A model generated the notes under the pieces. The model did not search any database, was not told the DNA's origin, and saw only the letters and a list, made by a program, of their open reading frames with translations. Source: Deltaproteobacteria bacterium (GTDB lineage Bacteria; Desulfobacterota; Binatia; Binatales; Binataceae). Taken from it: a stretch of DNA of 36,107 nucleotides. Where the stretch lies: NCBI GenBank assembly GCA_027317185.1, contig DAHVFB010000025.1, forward strand, positions 1 to 36,107. Direction: 5' to 3'. The translations under genes were made by a program, and so were the position numbers. Below are positions 7,342 through 16,845 of this stretch, one piece after another (position 1 is the stretch's first letter; the number at the start of each line of letters is the position of its first letter).

Positions 7342-8450
7342 CGAACCGGCTCGCGGATGCCCATCCGCTCCAGGCGAGGCAGGACTTCCTGGGCGAAATA
7401 GGGCAGCTCGTCAAGATAATTTACGAAACTGATGATTATTCCATCGAGGCCCGCGTCATGGATCCGCTTGAACATCTGCGCGACCTGATCCGGGTTGCCG
7501 ATGATCGGCAGGCCGCCGTAGCCGCCTACGAACCGGCGGCGCAACTCAGAAAAAACTTCCCCCTGGAAGTTTTCGTGCATGTTAGGCACCAGCATCTCCA
7601 TCAGATGGTCGGCGGCGGCCCAATCGGCATTTTCGTCGATAAAGTAGTGCTCGTAGTCTTTGGCTTCCTTTTCGGTGGGACGGCAGACCACATAGCCGGC
7701 ATTGAAAACCGCGATCTCGTGGCCCAATTCGCGCGCCAGACGCTTGGTCTCCTTGATCTTTTCGGTTCCCTGCTCCGGCACCGCGAAATGGTCGAAATGA
7801 AAGTCGGCATTGCGAATCGCGAACTGCCGCCCAGTCTCCGATCCGCCCGCGTTCATCATGGCCGGCCGTTGTCCGCCATATGGCCTCGGCGATCCCTCGA
7901 CGTTTTTCAGCTTGAAATACTTACCCTGGTAATCGAAAGGTCCCTCGCCCGACCAGATTTTCCGAACGATATCCCACCACTCCTGTCCATATTCATAACG
8001 CAGTTCATGATCGCGCCGCTCGACCCCGAACATCTCGAATTCATCTGGATTCCAGCCGCACACGATGTTCAGGCCGAAGCGGCCCTGACCCATATGGTCG
8101 GCCGTTACCATCTGCTTGGCGGCCACGATCGGATGGAACAACGGCACATGGACGGTGCCGAAGGCCGAGATCTTTTTCGTATGCGCCAGCAGTCCGGCGG
8201 CCCACGTGATCGTCTCCCACGTCTCGCCTTCAAAATTGGTTTCGCCGCCATAACCCTTCCAGCGCCCAATCGGGACCATGCACTCGATGCCTACTTCATC
8301 GGCGAGCTGGGCCAGCTTGATATTATTCTCCCAGCTGGTCACCCATCGCTCGGGAACTTTGGTGGCGGCTTCGCCGCTGGAGCAGTTCGGTCCGAACAAT
8401 CCGAGCTTAAGCCGGTTGCGGTTGAACATTGATGGATTGCGCTGGGCCAT
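7338..8450 (-). CDS. Luciferase-like flavin-dependent monooxygenase (SsuD/RutA type)
   Basis: This 370-aa protein belongs to the bacterial luciferase-like family of FMNH2- or F420-dependent TIM-barrel enzymes. It resembles alkanesulfonate monooxygenase SsuD and pyrimidine oxygenase RutA in the segments GRWKGYGGETNFEGETWE, GQGRFGLNIVCGWNPDEFEMFG and the late GNPDQVAQMF. These enzymes use reduced flavin and O2 to cleave C-S, C-N or ring bonds. The substrate here is unknown. ATG 8450 (MAQRNP) is preferred to a TTG ten codons earlier, because that TTG lies nearly against the upstream gene's terminator. The stop overlaps the start of mobA. A flavin reductase that could supply FMNH2 is encoded at 2208-2684 rather than adjacent. 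Confidence 0.88.
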   Translation of the reverse strand: MAQRNPSMFNRNRLKLGLFGPNCSSGEAATKVPERWVTSWENNIKLAQLADEVGIECMVPIGRWKGYGGETNFEGETWETITWAAGLLAHTKKISAFGTVHVPLFHPIVAAKQMVTADHMGQGRFGLNIVCGWNPDEFEMFGVERRDHELRYEYGQEWWDIVRKIWSGEGPFDYQGKYFKLKNVEGSPRPYGGQRPAMMNAGGSETGRQFAIRNADFHFDHFAVPEQGTEKIKETKRLARELGHEIAVFNAGYVVCRPTEKEAKDYEHYFIDENADWAAADHLMEMLVPNMHENFQGEVFSELRRRFVGGYGGLPIIGNPDQVAQMFKRIHDAGLDGIIISFVNYLDELPYFAQEVLPRLERMGIREPVR

Positions 8451-8485
8451 ATGACGTTCTCGGTCCGGTGTTATCTTCAATAAGT

Positions 8486-8513
8486 GAAAAGGGCGGCGCG
8501 AGGTGCACCGCCC
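8486..8513 (-). terminator. Intrinsic terminator of the aldehyde dehydrogenase gene
   Basis: On the minus strand GGGCGGTGC pairs with GCGCCGCCC (9 bp including one G-U pair that forms only in this direction) around an ACCTC loop, followed by TTTT. It lies 20 nt after the dehydrogenase stop and separates it from the luciferase-like gene. Confidence 0.75.
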
Positions 8514-8533
8514 TCAAACGGTAACGAAAGCCG

Positions 8534-10039
8534 TTACAGCTTCATGAAAACGGTCTTCACTTGCGTGTATAGGTCGATCGCGTACTTCCCCAACTCGCGT
8601 CCGAAGCCCGATTGCTTGTAGCCGCCGAAAGGCGAAATAGGATCGATCATGCCATAGCAATTGATCCACACGGTGCCGGCTTTGAGCGCGCGCGCAACTT
8701 TATGCGCCCGGCTCACATCGCGCGTCCAGACCGCGGCCGCCAGTCCGTAAGAAGTATTGTTGCCCTGAAACACCGCGTCGTTCTCGTCCTTGAACGGGAT
8801 CGCCGCCGCCACCGGCCCAAAAATCTCCTCGCGTGCGATTCGCATGTCGTTGTTCACGTCAACGAAGATGGTCGGCTTGACGTAGTAGCCCTTGCCATTG
8901 CCGAGCTCGCCGCCCGTCGTGACCCGCGCGCCTTCCTGCTTACCGATATCGAGATAGCCATTGACCCGGTCGAATTGTTCTTTGGAGACCACCGGCCCCA
9001 TCTTGGTCTTGGGATCGAGCGGGTCGCCCATGGTCATGCCCTCGGTATATTTCGTGAGCTGATCGACAAACTTATCGTAGATGTCGCGCTGCACGAAAAT
9101 GCGCGTACCGGCGCAGCATACCTGCCCCGAGTTGTAGAACACGCCCATCATTGCGTTGGGCACCGCCGCTTCCATCTCGGCGTCGGGGAAGATGATGTTG
9201 GGCGACTTGCCGCCTAACTCCAGCGAGACTTTCTTCAGATTGCCGGCCGAGGCCTGGAGGATCAGACGTCCGACTTCGCCCGATCCGGTGAAGGCCACCT
9301 TGTCGATATCCGGATGCTCGGCGATCGCGCTGCCGGCTCCCGGTCCGAAGCCCGTAATTATATTGACCACGCCGTCAGGCAGTCCCGCTTCCACGATCAG
9401 TTCGCCCAGCCGCAGCGCCGTAAGCGAAGTTTGCTCGGCGGGCTTGAGGATTGCGGTGTTGCCGCAGGCGAGCGCAGGCGCCAGTTTCCAGGAGGCCATC
9501 AGCAGCGGGAAGTTCCAGGGAATGATCTGGCCGCATACGCCGACCGGCTCGCGCAGCGTGTAGTTGAACATCGAGGGATCGGACGGATTGGTTTCGCCGT
9601 AAATTTTCGAGCACCATCCGGCGTAGTAGCGGAAGGTTTCGGCCGCCGCCGGAATATCGATCGCGCGCGCCTGCGTCAGGGCCTTGCCGTTATCGAGCGA
9701 CTCGAGTTCGGCCAACTCGTCGGCATGCTGATCGATCAGTTCGGCGATCTTGAACAGGTATTTGGCGCGCTGATGCGGCCCGACCCGCGCCCATTTGCCC
9801 TCCTCGAAAGCTTTGCGCGCCGCCTTGACCGCCTCGTCAACGTCGGCCTTGCCGCCCTCCGCGACCAGCGCCAGAACTTCCTCATTGGCGGGGTTAATGC
9901 TCTCGAAGGTTTTGCCGGATTTGGCCGGCACGAACTTGCCGTTGATGAGCAGCTTTTTAGGGCCGCTCTTGAGAAATTCGAGAACTGCGGGCTGCTTGGC
10001 GCCGCGCGCCGCAGTCTCGACCGAAAGTGCTGCTGCCAT
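8534..10039 (-). CDS. NAD(P)-dependent aldehyde dehydrogenase
   Basis: This 501-aa protein is a full-length ALDH-superfamily enzyme that oxidises an aldehyde to its acid. Key sites are present: the PWNFPL loop with Asn176, the general base Glu274 in SLELGGK, and the catalytic Cys308 in GQVCCAGTR. The C-terminal motif SPFGGYKQSGFGRELG is typical of the broad ALDH1/2 and betaine-aldehyde-like group, so the substrate cannot be named. ATG 10039 follows a strong GGAGGT site. It is monocistronic, with a terminator at 8486-8513, and divergent from mutS. It could oxidise the aldehyde made by the ThDP decarboxylase at 27.9 kb, but the genes are 18 kb apart. Confidence 0.95.
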   Translation of the reverse strand: MAAALSVETAARGAKQPAVLEFLKSGPKKLLINGKFVPAKSGKTFESINPANEEVLALVAEGGKADVDEAVKAARKAFEEGKWARVGPHQRAKYLFKIAELIDQHADELAELESLDNGKALTQARAIDIPAAAETFRYYAGWCSKIYGETNPSDPSMFNYTLREPVGVCGQIIPWNFPLLMASWKLAPALACGNTAILKPAEQTSLTALRLGELIVEAGLPDGVVNIITGFGPGAGSAIAEHPDIDKVAFTGSGEVGRLILQASAGNLKKVSLELGGKSPNIIFPDAEMEAAVPNAMMGVFYNSGQVCCAGTRIFVQRDIYDKFVDQLTKYTEGMTMGDPLDPKTKMGPVVSKEQFDRVNGYLDIGKQEGARVTTGGELGNGKGYYVKPTIFVDVNNDMRIAREEIFGPVAAAIPFKDENDAVFQGNNTSYGLAAAVWTRDVSRAHKVARALKAGTVWINCYGMIDPISPFGGYKQSGFGRELGKYAIDLYTQVKTVFMKL

Positions 10040-10190
10040 GGTGAGTTACCTCCTGCTGAAACAGGTCACAACTTTAGGCTTGCGCCCCGCCTGACTGGGC
10101 GGTGGCCGGTGAAATATGCCTGGTCCGAATCCCAAAAATAGATGAAAGCCGTGGTCAATCGCAAACGACGCCTGAAGCGCACAATCGATT

Positions 10191-12788
10191 TTGCCCGCCG
10201 CTGCCGTTATCATCGACGCGGTTGTGCCGGTTAAGAATTCACCGCTTATCGCACAGTACCTGAGCGTCAAGCAGCAGGTGCCGGACGCGATTCTGTTTTT
10301 TCGCCTCGGCGATTTCTACGAAATGTTTTTCGAGGACGCCGAGCTCGGCGCGCGTCTGCTCGATATTCAGCTCACCTCGCGCTCGAAAGATGGGGTGCCG
10401 CTGTGCGGGGTTCCTCACCACGCGGTGGAACCGTATATCGCGAAGCTGCTCAAGAGTGGCCATAAGGTCGCTATCTGCGAGCAGGCCGCCAACGACGGCA
10501 ACGTGCGCGGACTGATGCCGCGCCGTATCGTGCGCGTGATCACGCCGGGCACGGTCGGCGAGGAGACCGTGCTCACCGCGGCCGAAAAAAGTTTTTTGAT
10601 GGCGATCGCCGAGAACGCCGAGGGCTTCGCGATCGCCGCGGCTGACGTTTCGACCGGCGAGTTCATCGCCACGCAGGTCAGCGGTATCGCGACCCTGCGC
10701 GAAGAGGTTGCCCGCCTTGCGCCGCGCGAGATTCTGATCGTTGGCGGGAACGATAAAATTGAACCGGCCCTCGATGGACTCAACCGGCCGATCACCCGTA
10801 TCGATCAATCGCGCTTTGATTCGGGAGACGATCTCCTTGCGCGCCGTTTCGCAACCGAAGCGGCCACGCTCGATAACGCGATTGCGCGGGTTGCGGGCGT
10901 CGTACTCGGCTATATCGAAGAGAATTTCGGCCGCGACCTGAACCATCTGCGCGCCCCCGGAGTATATCGCGCAACCCAGTACATGACGGTCGATGAAGTG
11001 ACGCGCCGCCATCTCGAACTGGTCGCCTCGACCGACGGCGGGCGATCGGGATCGCTGCTGGCCGTGATCGACGAGACCATTACGCCAATCGGCGCACGAT
11101 CGCTCTCGCAATGGCTGCTCTATCCGTTACTCGATCTCGCCGCGATTCGCGATCGTCACGACGCGGTCGAGGAGTTCTTCGACGCTGACCTGGGCGGCGT
11201 GCTGGCCGCTTCATTGTCGCAAATCGGCGATCTGGAACGATTGGCCGGGCGCATCGGCACCCTGCGGGCGAGCCCGCGCGATTGCATGAATCTGGCGCGG
11301 GCGCTGGAAGCGATTGTCACGTTGAGGCAGGCGCTGGCCGGATTCCGCGCGAGCTTGATTCGTGACGCTGGGGAGCGGATCGCCGCGCAGCCCGAGCTGA
11401 GCGCGATGATCGTGTCGCGGCTGGGCGACGATCCGCCGGTTAATCCGCGCGAGGGTAACGTGGTTCGCGGCGGCTTCAGTCCCGAGGTGGACGAGTTGCG
11501 CGCACTCGCGACTGACGCGCGCGGTGTGATCGCGCGGCTGGAGGCCGAGGAGCGCGAACGCAGCGGAATTTCCTCGCTCAAAATCCGTTACAACCGGGTC
11601 TTCGGTTACTATATCGAACTGACCAAAACTCATCTCGATCGCGTACCGGACGATTACGAGCGCAAGCAGACGCTGGTCAATGCCGAACGTTTCACCACCG
11701 CGCGGCTCAAGGAACTCGAACGTAAAATTCTCAGCGCCGAAGCCGGGGTCAAGGAACTTGAGCATCAATTGTTTCTAAAGCTGGTGCGCGATCTGGTGCC
11801 CCATACGGCTCGGATTATCGAGACGGCGCGCGCGATCGGCGAGATCGATGCGCTGATGTCGCTGGCGCGGGTGGCGCGCCGGCGCGGCTACGTGCGGCCC
11901 GAAATGAATCAAGGTTTGCGGCTGTGGGTGCGCGACGGACGCCATCCGGTGCTCGAAACCGCGATGCGCGCGGGCGAATTCGTTCCCAACGATCTCGATG
12001 CCGACAGCGGCGAACATCAGATTCTGCTGATCACCGGCCCCAACATGGCGGGCAAATCGACCTATCTCCGGCAGGTTGCGCTGATCGCGATCATGGCGCA
12101 GATGGGCAGCTTTGTGCCGGCCGTGGAAGCGCGGCTGGGACTGACCGACCGCGTGCAGACGCGTATCGGCGCGCGCGATGAATTGCGGCGTGGCGAGTCA
12201 ACCTTCATGGTCGAGATGCGCGAGACGGCGCGCCTGCTAGCGGGGCTGACCGAACGCAGCCTGCTGTTGCTCGACGAGGTTGGCCGCGGCACCAGCACCT
12301 TTGACGGACTCGCAATCGCATGGGCGGTGGCCGAATATCTGCACGATGCGACGCGCGCGCGCGTGCTGTTCGCCACTCATTTCCATGAACTGACGGAGCT
12401 TGCCCGTGAACGCCCGCGGGTCAAAAATCTGAGCATGGAGGTGAGGGAGTGGGGTGGCGAGGTGCTGTTTTTGCGGCGGGTGGCCGAAGGTCCGGCCAGC
12501 CAGAGCTACGGTATCGAGGTGGCGCGGCTGGCGGGGTTGCCATCGTCGATAATTGCGCGCGCGCGCGAAATCCTCTCGAACCTCGAACGCGGCGAGTTGA
12601 GCGGCGGCATTACGCGCAGCACGGCGCAAAAGAAATCCGGCGAAGTGTTGCAGATGGGGCTGTTTACGCCGGTCGAAGACCATACCATCAGCGAGCTGAA
12701 GACGATCGATGTCGACCGGCTCACGCCAGTCGATGCGCTTAACGTCCTGTCCCGGATCGTCAACCGGTTGCGCAACGGCAGCGGTTGA
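10191..12788 (+). CDS. mutS: DNA mismatch repair protein MutS
   Basis: MutS recognises base mismatches and small loops and starts repair with MutL. The protein is about 865 aa, normal for MutS1. The mismatch-probing Phe-x-Glu motif is at residues 42-44 (DFYEMF). Connector and lever domains follow, then the ABC ATPase with Walker A GPNMAGKST near residue 616 and Walker B LLLLDEVGRGTSTFDG near 692. The start is uncertain. The frame opens at TTG 10191 without a good ribosome binding site, and GTG 10224 is an alternative that keeps the whole conserved N-terminus. It heads a compact seven-gene run. The amidase gene begins 2 nt after its stop. The 10040-10190 spacer shows no clear promoter. Confidence 0.97.
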   Translation: MPAAAVIIDAVVPVKNSPLIAQYLSVKQQVPDAILFFRLGDFYEMFFEDAELGARLLDIQLTSRSKDGVPLCGVPHHAVEPYIAKLLKSGHKVAICEQAANDGNVRGLMPRRIVRVITPGTVGEETVLTAAEKSFLMAIAENAEGFAIAAADVSTGEFIATQVSGIATLREEVARLAPREILIVGGNDKIEPALDGLNRPITRIDQSRFDSGDDLLARRFATEAATLDNAIARVAGVVLGYIEENFGRDLNHLRAPGVYRATQYMTVDEVTRRHLELVASTDGGRSGSLLAVIDETITPIGARSLSQWLLYPLLDLAAIRDRHDAVEEFFDADLGGVLAASLSQIGDLERLAGRIGTLRASPRDCMNLARALEAIVTLRQALAGFRASLIRDAGERIAAQPELSAMIVSRLGDDPPVNPREGNVVRGGFSPEVDELRALATDARGVIARLEAEERERSGISSLKIRYNRVFGYYIELTKTHLDRVPDDYERKQTLVNAERFTTARLKELERKILSAEAGVKELEHQLFLKLVRDLVPHTARIIETARAIGEIDALMSLARVARRRGYVRPEMNQGLRLWVRDGRHPVLETAMRAGEFVPNDLDADSGEHQILLITGPNMAGKSTYLRQVALIAIMAQMGSFVPAVEARLGLTDRVQTRIGARDELRRGESTFMVEMRETARLLAGLTERSLLLLDEVGRGTSTFDGLAIAWAVAEYLHDATRARVLFATHFHELTELARERPRVKNLSMEVREWGGEVLFLRRVAEGPASQSYGIEVARLAGLPSSIIARAREILSNLERGELSGGITRSTAQKKSGEVLQMGLFTPVEDHTISELKTIDVDRLTPVDALNVLSRIVNRLRNGSG

Positions 12789-12790
12789 CG

Positions 12791-14095
12791 ATGGCCACAA
12801 GTGGCGCCGCGATCTCGCTTCGCACCGTTACCGCGATAGTCGTGTGCTGCCTCGTGATCGTTGCCGGGGCGAGGTTTGCCCCGGCGGCGCTGCTCACGCG
12901 TGGCTCGATCGAGCGGGATGGTCCGGTGGCCGAGCTTCATTTCGCGCTCACGGGACGGCCCGGATGGGCCAGCCTGAGCCGGCATGGCAGCCAACTTTGG
13001 ATCGATCTGGATAACACCAAAATGGTTTCCAGCAGGATTCCAATCGATGGGCGGTTGGCGCCGCCGGTTGATCTGGTCCGCGTGTTCTCTCCGCACGAAG
13101 GCGTGACGCGAGTGGTGATCGAAGTGAATCAGCGCTGCGAATACGTGATGGCGCGTACGGCGCGCGCGTTGACGATACGGATCGCGCCATCCGGAACGGT
13201 TGCGAACCTGGCCGCGCCGCTGCGCGCAAAGCTTAATCGCGATCGACCGACTGCGCGCGAGATGCCGCTTCGATCGCGCACCGCATTGCGCCACTCCGCG
13301 CCAGCCCCCGCCGGATCTGAGCTGGCGGCGCTCGCTCCACCTGCGCCAATCGTTCCCGCGCCGTCTTCCGCGACCGGGAATCGAAATCGTGAGCCGCGCC
13401 CGATCGTGATGATCGATCCCGGGCATGGCGGCTTCGACTCCGGCACCGCGGCCGCCGCTCCGCTGCTCGAAAAAAATCTCGCGCTGGCGATATCGCGGCA
13501 GCTTGCGCAGGCGCTCAAACAGCGTGGCATCGACGCGCGGCTTACGCGCGATGGCGATTACTTTCTGACCCTGGCCGATCGCACCCGGCTCGCGAATCAA
13601 AGCAGGGCCGATCTGTTTGTCTCAATCCACCTCAATTCCAGTCCTGATCCGAATGCCAACGGAATCGAAACCTACTACCTCGACAACACCACCGACCGGG
13701 CGACCATCCGGCTGGCTCGCATCGAGAACGCGGCCGGCGGGGTCCGCTATAGCGCCTCCCGCGCGGTGGACTTAAACTACATCCTGAGTGATCTACGGCA
13801 GAATTATAAAGCAGCCGAATCGGCTTCAGTGGCGGATATGGTAGAGGCTCAAACGGTGGCGATGGTGAATTCCGGGTTGGGTTTGCGAGTGCGCGATCTG
13901 GGCGCCAGAAAGGGGCCGTTTTATGTATTGGTCGGTGCGCGGATGCCGTCATTGCTGGTTGAGTGCGGCTTCCTGTCGAACAAGACCGAGGCTGCCAGAC
14001 TGGCGTCGGATCGTTATCAAACGGCGATCGCGGCCGGAATCGCCGATGCGATCGTTCATTGCTTCAATGCGGACGCGGCAGTAGGGAATCTGTGA
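12791..14095 (+). CDS. N-acetylmuramoyl-L-alanine amidase (AMIN + Amidase_3)
   Basis: This 434-aa periplasmic zinc amidase cleaves the amide bond between MurNAc and the stem peptide, as AmiC does in cell separation. The N-terminus has a hydrophobic signal segment (about residues 10-32). An AMIN-type beta domain follows (about 35-145), then a Pro/Ala-rich linker, then the Amidase_3 catalytic domain. Zn ligands and catalytic residues are visible: His in DPGHGG, Glu in LLEKNLA, His in SIHLNSS, and Glu in VECGFLSN. ATG 12791 begins 2 nt after the mutS stop. Its end overlaps the glnD GTG by 4 nt. Its place among replication and segregation genes fits a cell-division role. Confidence 0.94.
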   Translation: MATSGAAISLRTVTAIVVCCLVIVAGARFAPAALLTRGSIERDGPVAELHFALTGRPGWASLSRHGSQLWIDLDNTKMVSSRIPIDGRLAPPVDLVRVFSPHEGVTRVVIEVNQRCEYVMARTARALTIRIAPSGTVANLAAPLRAKLNRDRPTAREMPLRSRTALRHSAPAPAGSELAALAPPAPIVPAPSSATGNRNREPRPIVMIDPGHGGFDSGTAAAAPLLEKNLALAISRQLAQALKQRGIDARLTRDGDYFLTLADRTRLANQSRADLFVSIHLNSSPDPNANGIETYYLDNTTDRATIRLARIENAAGGVRYSASRAVDLNYILSDLRQNYKAAESASVADMVEAQTVAMVNSGLGLRVRDLGARKGPFYVLVGARMPSLLVECGFLSNKTEAARLASDRYQTAIAAGIADAIVHCFNADAAVGNL

Positions 14096-16845
14096 AGCAA
14101 GCCGAGGTGATGAACGAGGAGACTGGTTTGGCTGTTGCCGCCGTGCCGCGCGATGAAAACGGCTTGCTGGCTGCTTTCGATAGCGCGGGGCGAGCCGGTC
14201 CGGTAACGCGCGCTTACCTTGATCTGACCCGTGCCGAGCTGGCGGATCGTCATTTCGCGGGCGCCAGCGGAATCGAAATCGTTCGCGATTACACGGCGGC
14301 GGTGGACTGTTTGCTGCGCGCGCTCTATCGCTATGCCGAAGCGGTATATGCGCGCCGCTTTACCCGGCTCGATCAGCGCCTGGCGGTGATCGCACGTGGT
14401 GGCTATGGGCGCGGCGAGCTCAATCCGTACTCGGACATCGATCTGCTGTTTCTTTACGATTGGAAACCGGGTCCTTACCTCGAAGTGGTGGCCGAAACCA
14501 TCCTGCACGCATTGTGGGATGCCGGTCTGACGGTTGGGCAGGTGGTGCGCAACGTGAAGGGCACGCTCAAGATGGCGGCCGACGATCTGATCGAAGAGAC
14601 CGCGGTGCTCGATGCGCGCTATCTGGCCGGCGATCGCGAACTTTTCGCCGAACTGGAAAAGCAGTTGCCGCGCAATGTGCTCAATCACAATCCACTCAAA
14701 TTTTTTCGCGCCAAGCTCAAGGAGAGCCGCGATCGGCATACGCGCTACGGCGACTCGGTTTATCTGCTGGAGCCGCATCTCAAGGATGGCGAGGGTGGTC
14801 TGCGCGATTTACATACGGCGCTGTGGATCGCCAAGGTCAAGTATAAGATTCATGCGCTCGAGGAGTTGGTGCAGAAGGCGGTGATCGGCGAGGCGGAACT
14901 AAAGGAAGTTGAAGCGGCGCGCGACTTCCTGTGGCGCGTCCGCAATACCCTTCATTTTCTAAGTGGGCGTCATTTCGATCAGCTTACGTTCGAATATCAG
15001 GAGCGAATCGCGCCGCTGCTGGGTTTCAAAGCCGAAGACAGCCTGGGCGCCGATGCTTCGCTGATGCGCGCATATTACCGCAACGCCAGCGCGATCCATC
15101 GGTTCGCTGAAAGCCTGATCGCCCGCGCCACCGAGGAGATAACACCCGGGCGATTTCTGCGCCGCAACACGATCCGGCAAATTCGTCCCGGCGTGATGAT
15201 CCAGAATCGGCTGCTGGGCGTAAGCGGGACGGATTTTTTCACCCGCGATCCGCTCAATTTGGTTACGATTTTCGCCGAATGTCAGGCGCACGGGGTCGAG
15301 CTTTCAGGCAGCGCCTATCAGATGGTTCGCGATAACCTGCCACTGATCGATGAGCGCGTGCGGGCTGACCCACGGCTCGGCGCGGCTTTGATGGCGATTT
15401 TGGGCGGCCGGGGACGGGTGGCCGACACGTTGGAGGCGATGCATCGGGCGGGAGTGCTGGGCGCGATGATTCCGGAATTCGGGAATCTCTATGCACGGGT
15501 GCTTCACGATCTTTACCACATCTATACAGTCGATCGTCATTCGCTGGTGGCGGTTCGCGAGCTCGAACGGCTGCGCGCCGGTGAATTCAAGACCAGTTCA
15601 CCGCTGCTGACCGAGGTCGCCCGCGAGCTGGATTGCCTGCCGCTGATTTTTCTCGCCCTGTTGCTCCATGACATCGGCAAAGGCCACGGCCATGACCATC
15701 ATGAGCGCGGCGCGCTGCTGACTGGTGAGGTGTGCCGGCGGCTGGGGCTTGGCGGCGAGGAGATCGACACGGTGGTCTTCCTGGTCCGCAACCATCTGTT
15801 CATGTCGCAGGTGGCGCAGAAAGGCGATGTCGATGATCGATTGATCGTCGCGGATTTCGCGCGGGTGGCCGGATCGATCGAGCGGCTTAAAGCGCTTTAC
15901 CTGTTGACCTTCGCCGATATGCGCGCGGTGGCTCCGAATGTTTACAACAACTGGCGCGATATGCTGCTCGGCGACCTGTATATGCGCGCGCTCAAGCTGC
16001 TGGAGCAGGGCGATCGCGAAGCGGTCGATCCCGCGCGCCGTCTGGAGCAGGTCAAGGCCGAAATCCGCCGGCAGCTCGAAGCGCATTATGCGGACCCCAA
16101 CGCGGTCGAATATTTTATCCATCTGATGCCGGATCGCTATTTCCTTACGGTGTCAGAGAACGATGTCGCGATGCATTTCGACATGATGCGGGCGTTCGAG
16201 GGTGGGACCGCGACCTTCGTCTGCCGTCACCGGCATTTTCCCGAGCGCGAGTTCAGCGAGTTTATCGTGGCCACCCCCGATCAGCCCGGCCTGTTTTCAA
16301 AGATCGCGGGAGTGCTGACCGCGAACAATCTCAACATCCTGTCCGCCCGCATCACGACTCGTGATGACGGGGTTGCGCTGGATAGTTTCCGCCTTTCGCA
16401 TGCGGCGGCGGGCGGCGCGATCGCGATGGAAGAGAAACGCTGGCTGCGAGTCGAGCGCCATTTGCAACAGGTGCTCGAGAAGCAGTGCGAGGTTGTGACA
16501 TTGGTTGCGGCTGCCCGCCGTGAATCTGCGCCGACTGGACGCCGGTTCGTCCGCCGCGTGCCGACCGAGGTGACGGTGGATAACCGCGGCTCCGAGGATT
16601 TCACGGTGGTCGATGTGTTCACTCAGGACCGCCTGGGTCTGCTGTTCACCATCACCCATACGATATTTGAACTCGGAATGGTGATTCATCTGGCGCGCAT
16701 CTCGACCAACGCCGACCAGGCGCTGGACGTTTTCCATATCAGCGATAGCAATGGCGGTAAGATCACGGAAATCGAAACCCTGCGCCATCTGCGCGAGACC
16801 CTGGCTGCCCGCCTGGCGGATGAGGCGGATGGGGCAAACGCATGA
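14092..16845 (+). CDS. glnD: Bifunctional [protein-PII] uridylyltransferase GlnD
   Basis: GlnD senses glutamine and adds or removes UMP on PII proteins, controlling nitrogen assimilation. The order of domains is normal. A nucleotidyltransferase domain has GGYGRGEL and SDIDLLF at about residues 103-120. An HD domain has LLLHDIGKGHGHDHH near 523. Two ACT domains begin near 721 (TPDQPGLFSKIAGVL) and 839 (TQDRLGLLFTITHTIF). Length is about 917 aa, close to the family norm. Two starts are possible: GTG 14092, which overlaps the amidase stop as GTGA, or ATG 14110, whose nearest GAGG is too close. I chose the GTG. Its stop overlaps xerD as ATGA. No PII or glutamine synthetase gene is in the window. 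Confidence 0.95.
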   Translation: MKQAEVMNEETGLAVAAVPRDENGLLAAFDSAGRAGPVTRAYLDLTRAELADRHFAGASGIEIVRDYTAAVDCLLRALYRYAEAVYARRFTRLDQRLAVIARGGYGRGELNPYSDIDLLFLYDWKPGPYLEVVAETILHALWDAGLTVGQVVRNVKGTLKMAADDLIEETAVLDARYLAGDRELFAELEKQLPRNVLNHNPLKFFRAKLKESRDRHTRYGDSVYLLEPHLKDGEGGLRDLHTALWIAKVKYKIHALEELVQKAVIGEAELKEVEAARDFLWRVRNTLHFLSGRHFDQLTFEYQERIAPLLGFKAEDSLGADASLMRAYYRNASAIHRFAESLIARATEEITPGRFLRRNTIRQIRPGVMIQNRLLGVSGTDFFTRDPLNLVTIFAECQAHGVELSGSAYQMVRDNLPLIDERVRADPRLGAALMAILGGRGRVADTLEAMHRAGVLGAMIPEFGNLYARVLHDLYHIYTVDRHSLVAVRELERLRAGEFKTSSPLLTEVARELDCLPLIFLALLLHDIGKGHGHDHHERGALLTGEVCRRLGLGGEEIDTVVFLVRNHLFMSQVAQKGDVDDRLIVADFARVAGSIERLKALYLLTFADMRAVAPNVYNNWRDMLLGDLYMRALKLLEQGDREAVDPARRLEQVKAEIRRQLEAHYADPNAVEYFIHLMPDRYFLTVSENDVAMHFDMMRAFEGGTATFVCRHRHFPEREFSEFIVATPDQPGLFSKIAGVLTANNLNILSARITTRDDGVALDSFRLSHAAAGGAIAMEEKRWLRVERHLQQVLEKQCEVVTLVAAARRESAPTGRRFVRRVPTEVTVDNRGSEDFTVVDVFTQDRLGLLFTITHTIFELGMVIHLARISTNADQALDVFHISDSNGGKITEIETLRHLRETLAARLADEADGANA

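Noticed and set aside
7458-8432. 324-codon plus-strand frame opposite the luciferase-like gene
   Set aside because: Antisense shadow of a gene with clear family motifs; no ribosome binding site.
12506-13600. 364-codon minus-strand frame across the end of mutS and the amidase
   Set aside because: It crosses two convincing plus-strand genes and has an Arg-rich, motif-free translation.
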